This document shows positions 32,094 through 38,805 of a stretch of DNA of 38,805 nt, in pieces (the first letter of the stretch is position 1; every line of letters begins with the position of its first letter). The notes below the pieces were generated by a model that made no database searches, was not told the origin of the DNA, and saw nothing but the letters and a program-made list of their open reading frames with translations. Source of the DNA: Planctomycetota bacterium (GTDB lineage: Bacteria; Planctomycetota; UBA1135; GCA-002686595). The translations under genes and the position numbers were made by a program. The stretch covers positions 1 through 38,805 of the forward strand of contig CANKOY010000038.1 in NCBI GenBank assembly GCA_947484275.1, given 5' to 3'.

Positions 32094-33452
32094 ATGACCA
32101 CCCACGCCAACGAGTTCTCGATGATCGCACGGCTCTCCACGCCGGTGATCGTCACGCAACTCAGCACGATGATGCTCGGGGTGATCGACAACGTGATGCT
32201 AGGCCACGTGAGCGTCGAGGCGCTGAATTCATCGTCCCTGGGCCGACTGTGGATCATCGGCACCTGCATGCTGGGCATCGGATTGGTGTTCGGGATGGAC
32301 CCTTTCGTCAGCCAGGCCCACGGAGCGGGCGATGGCAAGGGCGCCGGGCTTGCCTTGCAGCGCGGGCTGATCGTCGGCCTGCTCGCCGCGATTCCGATTG
32401 CCGTGTTGTGGTGTTTCACGGAGGAGGCTCTGGTCTTCTTCAATCAGGATCCGCAGTTGGCGCGCGAGGCCGAGCGCTACGCACTGGCGCAATTGCCCGG
32501 CCTGCCGTTCCTGCTGGCGTTCCACGCCCTGCGCCAGTACCTCCAGGGCCGCGGCATCGTCCGACCGGCAATGTGGGTCGCGATCCTCGGAATGGGCATC
32601 AATGCGCTCGGCAATTGGGTGCTGATTTTCGGCAAGCTCGGCGCTCCGGCCCTGGGCGTGGTGGGCGCCGGACTGGCCACCGGCGCTACCCAGATCGCCC
32701 TGTTCCTGATGTTGCTGGCAGTCGTGCGGCGCGCGCGCTTGGCCCAGGGTGCCTGGACGCCCTGGAGTCGTGAGTCCTTCTCGCCGCGCGGCATCGCTCG
32801 CGTGCTGGCTATCGGTGCGCCGATCTCGCTGCAGATCGGATTGGAACTGTGGGCCTTCCAGATCATGACACTCTGGGCCGGGGAACTGGGGCCAACGTCA
32901 TTGGCGGCGCACACGATCGTGCTCAATCTTGCCTCGCTCTCGTTCATGGTGCCCCTGGGGATTTCGATCGGCACATCCACGCGCGTCGGAAATCTGCTGG
33001 GCGCGGGCGATCGGTACGGGGCCCAACGAGCGGCCCATGCAGCCTTTGCCATGGGCGGCGCAGTGATGTTGATCTGCGCGTTGATTTTCCTCGTCGGCAG
33101 ACGCGCCCTGCCAGCGCTCTACATCGCCGATCCCGATTCGGCAGCGGTGCTCGAGCTCGCCAGCAGCGTGCTGCCGATCGCCGCAGCGTTTCAACTCTTC
33201 GACGGGCTGCAGGTGGTCGGCGGCGGCATCCTGCGCGGCATGGGACGCACGATCCCCGGGGCGGTGATCAATCTCGTGGGTTACTACATTCTGGCCCTGC
33301 CCGTGGCCGCCGCGATGTGCTTCGGTCGCGGGCACGGCCTGCAAGGCCTGTGGTGGGGACTGTCGCTGGGGCTCGCGGCGGTCGCGGCCGCCTTGGTGCT
33401 CTGGATCGTGTTTCGAGGGCCTAAACGCGTCGAGCGCCGCCTGCGCGCTTAA
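32094..33452 (+). CDS. MATE-family multidrug/cation efflux transporter
   Basis: The 452-aa inner-membrane protein has about 12 hydrophobic segments and the MATE opening MIARLSTPVIVTQLSTMMLG followed by VIDNVMLGHVSVEALNSSSL. It has an internal pseudo-repeat beginning around GAPISLQIGLELWAFQIMTL. The segment MVPLGISIGTSTRVGNLLGA and the GDRYGAQRA loop are typical of NorM/MatE proteins, which export drugs or metabolites using Na+ or H+. The start is the ATG at 32094, immediately after the nested hairpin. The stop codon TAA (33450-33452) lies within a sequence resembling the end of the 242-bp element. The substrate cannot be predicted. Confidence 0.92.
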   Translation: MTTHANEFSMIARLSTPVIVTQLSTMMLGVIDNVMLGHVSVEALNSSSLGRLWIIGTCMLGIGLVFGMDPFVSQAHGAGDGKGAGLALQRGLIVGLLAAIPIAVLWCFTEEALVFFNQDPQLAREAERYALAQLPGLPFLLAFHALRQYLQGRGIVRPAMWVAILGMGINALGNWVLIFGKLGAPALGVVGAGLATGATQIALFLMLLAVVRRARLAQGAWTPWSRESFSPRGIARVLAIGAPISLQIGLELWAFQIMTLWAGELGPTSLAAHTIVLNLASLSFMVPLGISIGTSTRVGNLLGAGDRYGAQRAAHAAFAMGGAVMLICALIFLVGRRALPALYIADPDSAAVLELASSVLPIAAAFQLFDGLQVVGGGILRGMGRTIPGAVINLVGYYILALPVAAAMCFGRGHGLQGLWWGLSLGLAAVAAALVLWIVFRGPKRVERRLRA

Positions 33453-33473
33453 CAGCCCGTCGACGAAGTCCCC
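33449..33473 (+). repeat. Solitary sequence resembling the MITE terminal repeat
   Basis: Positions 33449-33472 match the MITE end consensus (rc of 20974-20997) at 19 of 24 bases, in the same orientation as its left end, including the blocks CAGCCCGT and AAGTCCC. It starts inside the MATE stop codon. No matching right end is within 250 bp; the nearest inverted partner is 36006-36030. Confidence 0.5.
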
Positions 33474-33540
33474 ACGGCGTTAGTGCGTCTTTAGGCGCCG
33501 CGGAATCGCTTTCCATTCATGATCGGACGCCGACGGTTGC

Positions 33541-34689
33541 ATGGTGGCCCCCGCTGTGGCGGAATCGGCCGCCATGGGCTCCAAATTTCTGCAGGTGGTC
33601 GGTGTGCTCGCGATTCTTGGGTTGGTCGGAGGCTCGATCGCGGCCCTCGGCATCGTCAAGCAGCGCCTGCACGTGACTTTCGCAGCGGAGGACGAAGCCG
33701 CACAGCGCGGACCGGATCCGGTGGAACTACTGCGTGCGGACTTGGGCACAGTCGCGACCGATGTGGCGGCACTCAATCGCAACTTGGAGAGCGGACTCCA
33801 GGAATTGCACGGCGCCCTTGAGACTTCAGCGGGCGAACGCGAGCAGCGACTTGCGGTTCGTGTCGCTGCCTTGGAAGGCAAGCTCGCGGCCCTGGAGTCA
33901 GCTGCGGCGACCAGCAATGCGGCGCTCATCCAGGCGATCAACGCCCAGGCAACCGCGTTGCTCGAGCGCACCGCCTCGGACGCAGGCGCCGCAGCCAAGC
34001 CTATGGAGTTGACGGTGGCCGACGTGGCCCCCGTGATCGAAGCTCCCCCACCGCCGGTGGAGGTCGCGCCGACGCCACCCGCCTTGCCCCCGGCGCCCAA
34101 GAAGAGCTTTCTGTCCTTTCAACTTCCTTCGGCCGCCTTCACCTTCGACCGACGCCAGCGTTTCGTGCTCGTGCCCTCGCTGTCGCGGGTTGGCTTCGAC
34201 GCGAAGAGCACGCTGCACGATTTCTCCGGAGTCACCTCGAAGATCGACGGCACATTCACGGTGAACCTGGCCAAGGCCGCGGAAAAGCCCCTGGGCAAGA
34301 TCACGGTTGAAGCGGCGGCGCTCGAAACGGGCCTCGCCGATCGCGACGTGTCCATGCGCAAGACCCTGGCCGTGGAGCAGTTCAAGACAATGACCTTCGA
34401 ATGGACAGGATTCGCGCCGAGCGCAGTGGATCCCAGCGAGATGACCCTCGCGGGCGAGGCCTCAGGCAAACTCACGCTGCACGGCGTCACGCGCGAGGTA
34501 ACGCTGCCCGTGAAGGTTTCTGTGGACGCATCCAAGCGCGTGGCGATCGACGGCGAACTCATGGTCAAGCTTAGCGACTACAAGGTTGAGCCCCCGACGC
34601 AGGTCGGTGTGATCAAGGTCGATGACGAACTGAAACTCTGGATCGCCCTGCGCGCGCGCCTCGAGGGAGCGGCTTTGGACGATGAATAG
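33541..34689 (+). CDS. Membrane-anchored YceI-domain protein
   Basis: The 382-aa product has one N-terminal membrane helix (FLQVVGVLAILGLVGGSIAA, 16-35), a helical coiled region (about 55-140, with heptad-like Ala/Leu), a Pro-rich linker (APPPPVEVAPTPPALPPAPK) and a YceI domain from about 205 to 377. The YceI segment shows SRVGFDAKSTLHDFSGVTSK, the central EAAALETGLADRDVSMRKT and KLTLHGVTREVTLPV. YceI folds are lipocalin-like barrels that bind isoprenoid or other amphiphilic lipids, usually as free secreted proteins; here the barrel is tethered. The start could be the ATG at 33541 or 33574; neither has a strong ribosome site. The stop overlaps the start of the next gene by 8 bp. Confidence 0.88.
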   Translation: MVAPAVAESAAMGSKFLQVVGVLAILGLVGGSIAALGIVKQRLHVTFAAEDEAAQRGPDPVELLRADLGTVATDVAALNRNLESGLQELHGALETSAGEREQRLAVRVAALEGKLAALESAAATSNAALIQAINAQATALLERTASDAGAAAKPMELTVADVAPVIEAPPPPVEVAPTPPALPPAPKKSFLSFQLPSAAFTFDRRQRFVLVPSLSRVGFDAKSTLHDFSGVTSKIDGTFTVNLAKAAEKPLGKITVEAAALETGLADRDVSMRKTLAVEQFKTMTFEWTGFAPSAVDPSEMTLAGEASGKLTLHGVTREVTLPVKVSVDASKRVAIDGELMVKLSDYKVEPPTQVGVIKVDDELKLWIALRARLEGAALDDE

Positions 34690-35104
34690 CCCGCGCGCTC
34701 TCGCCCTCGCCCTCATTTTCGCGCTGCCGGCCTGCATCGTGCCGAGCGTGCTCGACGAAAAGCAGCGCTCGATCGAAGTCGCCGCGGAGGAACTCGCCTG
34801 GCTCCCAGCGCGCTCCGAGGACTTGCGCGGACTGTTCGAGTCGGTCTCGATCGAAGGTGAGGCCGCCGCGGCCCTGTGGAAGATCTACTACCACTTCGCG
34901 CCGGACGGCACGTTCACAGCGGCGGCGCTGATCGTCGGCGGAGCGCAGCCCCAGTTCCAAACGCTCTCGGGAACCTGGAACATCAGCGAGCAGGGCCTTG
35001 ACCTTGGGACCGGAGAGCCCGTGCGCGCGCTGTTCGCCGCAGATCGATTGCGATTCGAGCTCGCGGGCGGCGTGGCGATCCTGCGTCGCGTCGCTGCTCA
35101 TTGA
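34682..35104 (+). CDS. Small lipoprotein of unknown function
   Basis: The 140-aa product starts at ATG 34682 inside the YceI gene. Its N-terminus MNSPRALALALIFALPACIV contains a lipobox LPAC with C18 as the lipidated residue. The mature part is a small acidic domain (LWKIYYHFAPDGTFTAAALI, LSGTWNISEQGLDLGTG) of the lipocalin-like or META-like small-barrel kind. The 8-bp overlap with the YceI gene suggests coupled synthesis and a joint extracytoplasmic role, perhaps lipid handling or stress protection; this is inference. Confidence 0.75.
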   Translation: MNSPRALALALIFALPACIVPSVLDEKQRSIEVAAEELAWLPARSEDLRGLFESVSIEGEAAAALWKIYYHFAPDGTFTAAALIVGGAQPQFQTLSGTWNISEQGLDLGTGEPVRALFAADRLRFELAGGVAILRRVAAH

Positions 35105-35179
35105 GTTCGGCGCGCTCGCGTCCAGAGACAACAGGCGGGGCCGACTGCACCGAGTGCAGCCGGCCCCTGTGAATTCAGC

Positions 35180-35620
35180 TTGGAGTTGGCGCAACTGGAG
35201 GCCCGTCGCCCTCTCGGGCCGAGCGAGACGCTGGGGCTCAGTCTTCGAAACGCCGGACCCACGAAGGTGTGGTTCCTTGCCATAGGCGCCGCAGCGATTT
35301 GCGAGGAGTACGCGTATCGCGGTGTGCTGTTCCTGCTAGTGGAACAGTCCCTTCCGCCGACGCTCGCGGGTCTTGCCAGCGCGCTGTTGTTCGGCTTGGC
35401 GCACTTCGGACAGGGTTGGCGCGGCGCCATTCTGAGCACTCTGTTCGGGCTGGGCCTTCAGCTCATCGTCGCCCTAAGTGGCGGCCTGTTCTTGGCGATT
35501 CTTGCTCATCTCCTGTACAACTTTGGGGTGGTGTGGCTCGGTCGGCGACTGACGCGCGCGAATCGGGGCAACGCCGTTCGAAAATTGCACGCGGCCGATG
35601 AGATTTCGAACCGCAAGTGA
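35180..35620 (+). CDS. CPBP-family intramembrane metalloprotease-like protein (possibly N-truncated)
   Basis: The 146-aa product holds the CPBP/CAAX (Rce1-like) motifs in order: EE-x3-R at E42, E43, R47 (CEEYAYRGVLF), F-x3-H at F71/H75 (FGLAHFG) and H-x3-N at H110/N114 (LAHLLYNF). The three motifs place the active site in the membrane. The length is short for the family, which usually has 200-250 residues and extra N-terminal helices. In this frame there is no ATG or GTG between the upstream stop at about 35104 and the TTG at 35180, so the gene either starts at TTG or has lost its beginning. It follows the lipoprotein stop by 75 bp. Such proteins process prenylated or peptide substrates, or bacteriocin immunity targets. 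Confidence 0.7.
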   Translation: MELAQLEARRPLGPSETLGLSLRNAGPTKVWFLAIGAAAICEEYAYRGVLFLLVEQSLPPTLAGLASALLFGLAHFGQGWRGAILSTLFGLGLQLIVALSGGLFLAILAHLLYNFGVVWLGRRLTRANRGNAVRKLHAADEISNRK

Positions 35621-35644
35621 TGCTCGGCGTCGCATAGACATCCC

Positions 35645-35944
35645 ATGACGACTTCTTCGGACAGTCCAACACCTCCCTCGCGGATGCTCGCAAGCGTTGG
35701 CTTCGTCGTCGCGCTCGCGTTCACCCTGCTGAGCCTCTTCCTCAACCTCGTAACGTTCGCCACCAACGACTACACGCCCATCGTGATGCGGGCCATCGCG
35801 AGTGCCGCACTGGCCATGCTGCTCATCGGCCTGCTCTGGAAGCGGATGCCCATGCCAAGCCGTGTTATCGCGGGTGTCCTGCTCCTCGCGAATGCATGGA
35901 CGATTCTCGACGGCGGCGGGCGCAGGTTGATGGGCTGGTATTGA
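35645..35944 (+). CDS. Small hydrophobic membrane protein
   Basis: The 99-aa product from ATG 35645 has three probable membrane helices (SVGFVVALAFTLLSLFLNLV, VMRAIASAALAMLLIGLLW, VIAGVLLLANAWTIL) and a short polar N-terminus. I recognise no family. It follows the CPBP gene by 24 bp and would be co-expressed with it. No strong ribosome site is seen upstream of the ATG. It is real on the strength of its membrane profile; function unknown. Confidence 0.6.
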   Translation: MTTSSDSPTPPSRMLASVGFVVALAFTLLSLFLNLVTFATNDYTPIVMRAIASAALAMLLIGLLWKRMPMPSRVIAGVLLLANAWTILDGGGRRLMGWY

Positions 35945-36005
35945 GTCGCCTGCCCGAGCCGATGCGGACGAACGGCCGCTTCGCACCCCCGCCTGCCCTA
36001 GCGCC

Positions 36006-36030
36006 GGGAGATTTCTCACCGGGCTGTTAG
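36006..36030 (-). repeat. Sequence resembling the MITE right-end repeat, just upstream of the ECF sigma gene
   Basis: Positions 36006-36030 match the right end of the 242-bp element (20974-20997) at about 19 of 25 positions with one gap, including CGGGCTG and the outer TAG. It is inverted relative to 33449-33473, so the pair brackets 2.58 kb. It ends 11 bp before the ECF sigma ATG. Confidence 0.4.
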
Positions 36031-36041
36031 GATCCGTTCTG

Positions 36042-36659
36042 ATGCGCGCCCTTCCCGCCCCGCCGGATGACCGCACGACCCTGGAGATCCTCGAGCGGAT
36101 CCGCGTCGGGGACGGAGCCGGTTGGGAGGACCTGTACCGGCGCTACCACGACGAACTGCTCTTCGTCGTGCGCCGCAAGCTCGGCTCGCGGTTGCGCAGC
36201 GTGCTCGAAAGCGAGGACGTACTGCAGAGCGTCGCCATCGAAGCGCTCAAGGCCCTGCCGCGTTTCGTTCCCCGAGGCGAAGGCAGCTTGCGCGCGTTCC
36301 TGCACACACTGGTGCTCAACAAGATCCGCGACCGCGCGGACACTTTCGGCGCACAAAAACGCCAGGGCGTCGTGGCGCTGACCGATTCCCTCGCGGCGCG
36401 CGTCGCCGCGCCCGAGGCGCCGGAGCCGACGTACTACAACGCGGCCTACCAGCGACTCGAAGCGGCCATGGCGCGGTTGCCTGAGGAGATGCACAACGTG
36501 CTGCTCCTGCGCCGCATGGAGGGATTGTCGAGCAAGGAAGTCGCCGAGCGCCTTGGCAAGAGCGACGCAGCCGTGCGCAAGCTCTACTCGCGCGCCCTGG
36601 CGCAGTTGGCAATGTTCACGGGCGAGACTGGCGGCGAATCGCGGACCGGAGCCGTCTGA
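36042..36659 (+). CDS. ECF sigma factor of the ECF/STK kinase operon
   Basis: The 205-aa product has sigma region 2 at about 25-100 (WEDLYRRYHDELLFVVRRKL, SEDVLQSVAIEALKALPRF, LRAFLHTLVLNKIRDRAD) and region 4 at about 140-190 (LPEEMHNVLLLRRMEGLSSK, EVAERLGKSDAAVRKLYSRA). The SEDVLQSV stretch is the region-2 motif of the planctomycete ECF group found beside Ser/Thr kinases. The stop at 36657-36659 overlaps the start of the kinase gene by TGATG, so both are made together. In this group the kinase rather than an anti-sigma factor is thought to control the sigma factor, often by phosphorylation. Its target promoters are not visible here. Confidence 0.9.
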   Translation: MRALPAPPDDRTTLEILERIRVGDGAGWEDLYRRYHDELLFVVRRKLGSRLRSVLESEDVLQSVAIEALKALPRFVPRGEGSLRAFLHTLVLNKIRDRADTFGAQKRQGVVALTDSLAARVAAPEAPEPTYYNAAYQRLEAAMARLPEEMHNVLLLRRMEGLSSKEVAERLGKSDAAVRKLYSRALAQLAMFTGETGGESRTGAV

Positions 36660-38805
36660 TGACGCGCCAAGAAGTCGAGGACCGCGTCGCCGAGTACATC
36701 GAGCTCGCGGAACAGGGCGAGTCCGTCGATCCCTCGACCTACGCCAGCCGCTTCCCGCGCATCGAGCGCGAGCTCTTGCGGGCCCTGGCGGCCCTGACCG
36801 AAGCCGATGGCCTGCTGCCGTCGGGATCCGATGCGCTGCCGGCGAACATCGGCGTCTATCGCGTCGTGGGCGAGATCGGCAGCGGCGGCATGGGCCGCGT
36901 CTTGCGCGTCCGTTCGCCACGGCACCCTGAACGCGACCTGGCCCTGAAACTCCTGCATCCGTTCGCCGCACTCGATCCGCGCAGCACGGAACGCTTCCGT
37001 CGCGAAGGCGAGGTGCTCAAGGCGCTCTCGCACGAGAACATCGTCAGAGTCCACGAAGTCGGCATGTTTGGCACGACGCCCTTCATCGTGATGGACCGCG
37101 TCGAGGGCCAGAGCCTCGCGCAGTTGATCCGCGCCGCGCGCACCACCTTGGGCAAGAAAGCGCGGCGCATCACGCTCGATCTTCCAGGATCCGGCTCGCG
37201 ACCGCAGCGCGTGGCGCGCGTGGTGGCGCAATTGGCGCGGGCAGTGGCCGCGGTTCATGCCGCGGGCGCCCTGCACCGCGACATCAAGCCCTCCAACGTG
37301 ATTCTGCGGGCCGATGGAACACCGGTGCTCGTGGACTTTGGTCTCGTCCACTGGGCGTCAGCCGCGACGTTGACGAAGACCGGCGATCTGCTCGGCACGC
37401 CGCAGTACATGCCGCCGGAGCAGGCCCGTGGGCAGGCGACGGACGAGCGCTCGGATGTCTACGGACTCGGCGCTGTCCTGTACGAATTGCTGTCGCTGCA
37501 GCCGCCCCACGAGGGCGACGAGGCGCTGGCGGTGCTCGAAACGGTGCGCAGTCGTCCGGTTCCGCCAGTGGAAACTCGCGCCCACGACATCCCGCGCGAT
37601 CTGGCGCGCGTCGTGCGAAGCGCGTTGGCATTTCGGCCGCGGTATCGCACGCCCGACGCGGCGGCCCTCGCCGACGATCTCGAAGCGTTCCTCAGCGGAA
37701 GGCCCGTGAAGGCACGCTCGCCGGGACTGGTGGAGCGTATCGACGCTGCCTTCATGTTCCATCGGCCCGCTGTCGTCGCGGTGCTGATCGCGCCGATTTT
37801 GGTCGTCGGGTTGACGCTGTTTCTGCGCCATCGGGCCGAGGAGAATCGTCTGGCGGCGCAGGCTTCATTCGACGGGGCGCTGCGCGCATGGGTCGAGCGG
37901 GACACAGAGACTGCACGCGCACTGGCGCGACAGGCACTGACCCAGGACAGCGACCACCGCTGGGCCGGGCTGCTCTCGGCAATTGTCGAGGAACGCGAGC
38001 TCGATCCCTCCCAGGATCCCGCGGTCGAGGCGCTGCGCACCGGTTGGCTCCATCACCGGGAGCGGAAACACGCCGAGGCCATGGATGATTTTGCGCGGGC
38101 CGCGGCGCTCGCGGGCGGCGAACCGCTTCCGATCGTGGCCTTGGCGTTCGAAGCGCAACTTGCCGACGACATTCTGCGGGCGCAGCGCGAATTGACGGCG
38201 GCTGTGAACTTGCTCCCGCGCTCGCCGCGCCTGCTGGAGGAATTGGGCACCGTGCTCTACGCTCGCCAGGAATTCGGCGACGCGAAACAACACTTCGGCG
38301 CGGCCTTGGAGTTGACGCCGGACAATCCCGTGTTGCTCACACTCTTCGCCCGTGCGCAATTTCGCCTTGGACAGTTCAAATCGGGGCTCGTCGCCGCGGA
38401 ACGGGCCTATGAAATCGTCGGAGACAAGGCGAGCACGCGCGTTCTGATCACCTACGGCGCCCTGCTCGACGCCAACGGGCGGCGGACCGAAGCTCGAACG
38501 ATGTTTGCGCGGGCCGAGGAACGCTCGCCGAAGTCCGCCACTCCGCCGATCAGCATCGCAATCTCCCTGGACAAAGAACACCGGGCGCGCGAGGCCGCGG
38601 ATGCTTATTGGCATGCCGCCGAGGTCGGGCCGCCGGCCAAGGCGCTGATGAGCCTCGCGTACCTGTACGCAGGCGCGCAGTCCAAGACCTGCGAGGAGTG
38701 CCGCGTTGTCTACCGCGACAATCCCGATCTCTTGGATTTCGAACGGGCGGAGGCCTGCGCACTGGGGGCCCTCGAGGCTGACGACGGCAACGAGCCAGGC
38801 TTGCC
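36659..38805 (+). CDS. Transmembrane Ser/Thr protein kinase with TPR-like repeats (3' partial)
   Basis: The ATG at 36659 overlaps the sigma-factor stop. At least 715 residues are encoded before the window ends. Residues 1-62 are a helical N-terminal region. The Hanks-type kinase domain (about 66-345) is complete: glycine loop GEIGSGGMGRV (71-81), K97 in LALKLL, HRDIKPSN with D208, K210 and N213, DFG at 227-229, and GTPQYMPPEQ in the activation/substrate region. A single membrane helix (AVVAVLIAPILVVGLTLFLR, 371-390) follows. Beyond it the extracytoplasmic part is helical repeats of the TPR kind, with units such as LEELGTVLYARQEFGDAKQH and LARAQFRLGQFKSGLVAAER-like segments, and a CEECR pair late. 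The receptor-like layout suggests that an external signal is read by the repeat domain and passed to the kinase and its sigma factor. Confidence 0.92.
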   Translation, partial: MTRQEVEDRVAEYIELAEQGESVDPSTYASRFPRIERELLRALAALTEADGLLPSGSDALPANIGVYRVVGEIGSGGMGRVLRVRSPRHPERDLALKLLHPFAALDPRSTERFRREGEVLKALSHENIVRVHEVGMFGTTPFIVMDRVEGQSLAQLIRAARTTLGKKARRITLDLPGSGSRPQRVARVVAQLARAVAAVHAAGALHRDIKPSNVILRADGTPVLVDFGLVHWASAATLTKTGDLLGTPQYMPPEQARGQATDERSDVYGLGAVLYELLSLQPPHEGDEALAVLETVRSRPVPPVETRAHDIPRDLARVVRSALAFRPRYRTPDAAALADDLEAFLSGRPVKARSPGLVERIDAAFMFHRPAVVAVLIAPILVVGLTLFLRHRAEENRLAAQASFDGALRAWVERDTETARALARQALTQDSDHRWAGLLSAIVEERELDPSQDPAVEALRTGWLHHRERKHAEAMDDFARAAALAGGEPLPIVALAFEAQLADDILRAQRELTAAVNLLPRSPRLLEELGTVLYARQEFGDAKQHFGAALELTPDNPVLLTLFARAQFRLGQFKSGLVAAERAYEIVGDKASTRVLITYGALLDANGRRTEARTMFARAEERSPKSATPPISIAISLDKEHRAREAADAYWHAAEVGPPAKALMSLAYLYAGAQSKTCEECRVVYRDNPDLLDFERAEACALGALEADDGNEPGL

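Overview
The window is a GC-rich bacterial chromosome segment with dense, mostly co-directional gene clusters. It holds no rRNA or tRNA gene that I can recognise, no CRISPR array, no phage genes and no complete insertion sequence. Several features suggest a planctomycete-like organism (Planctomycetota): an ECF sigma factor fused in one operon to a transmembrane Ser/Thr kinase with TPR-like repeats, an ECF sigma/anti-sigma/CHAT-protease cluster, and a secreted subtilase with a Cys-rich C-terminal module that I associate with that phylum. This assignment is inference from gene content, not a phylogeny.

Layout. 1-1974 (+): the Arg/Glu-rich tail of an unidentified protein, an ISC-type [2Fe-2S] ferredoxin and IspH. 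1976-6088 (-): a compact cell-envelope sugar operon (alpha/alpha-toroid protein, UDP-GlcNAc 2-epimerase, GT4 glycosyltransferase) ending in a BtuF-like metal-receptor protein. 6330-15116 (-): an acyl-CoA block read as thiolase, 3-hydroxyacyl-CoA dehydrogenase, acyl-CoA dehydrogenase, MeaB GTPase, B12 mutase large subunit, B12-binding small subunit, small HTH protein, second acyl-CoA dehydrogenase, metallo-beta-lactamase-fold hydrolase. The mutase carries Phe88 and Gln206, the selectivity residues of isobutyryl-CoA mutase rather than methylmalonyl-CoA mutase. The cluster therefore reads as a route from isobutyryl-CoA through butyryl-CoA to acetyl-CoA.

15440-19849 (+): an ECF sigma factor, a 22-codon ORF, a double-zinc-motif anti-sigma factor split by a -1 frame change, and an exported helical-repeat/CHAT caspase-like protease, joined by ATGA overlaps. 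20106-20997: a small secreted protein, then a 242-bp MITE-like element with 24-bp terminal inverted repeats and internal hairpins. 21025-27720: a YafV/Nit2-like amidase (-), a polytopic membrane protein coupled by TTGA to a three-module zinc-ribbon/methyltransferase-like/APH-kinase-like protein (+), then a TlpA-like redoxin and a membrane-anchored SGNH hydrolase (-).

28155-33452 (+): a secreted subtilase followed by a 28-position hairpin, a secreted PKD/HYR-like protein, and a MATE transporter. 33541-35944 (+): a membrane-anchored YceI protein, a small lipoprotein, a CPBP protease-like ORF and a small membrane protein. This block is bracketed by inverted sequences resembling the ends of the 242-bp element. 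36042-38805 (+): an ECF sigma factor overlapping a Ser/Thr kinase that runs off the window.

All identifications come from reading translated sequence and recalled family motifs; no database search was run.
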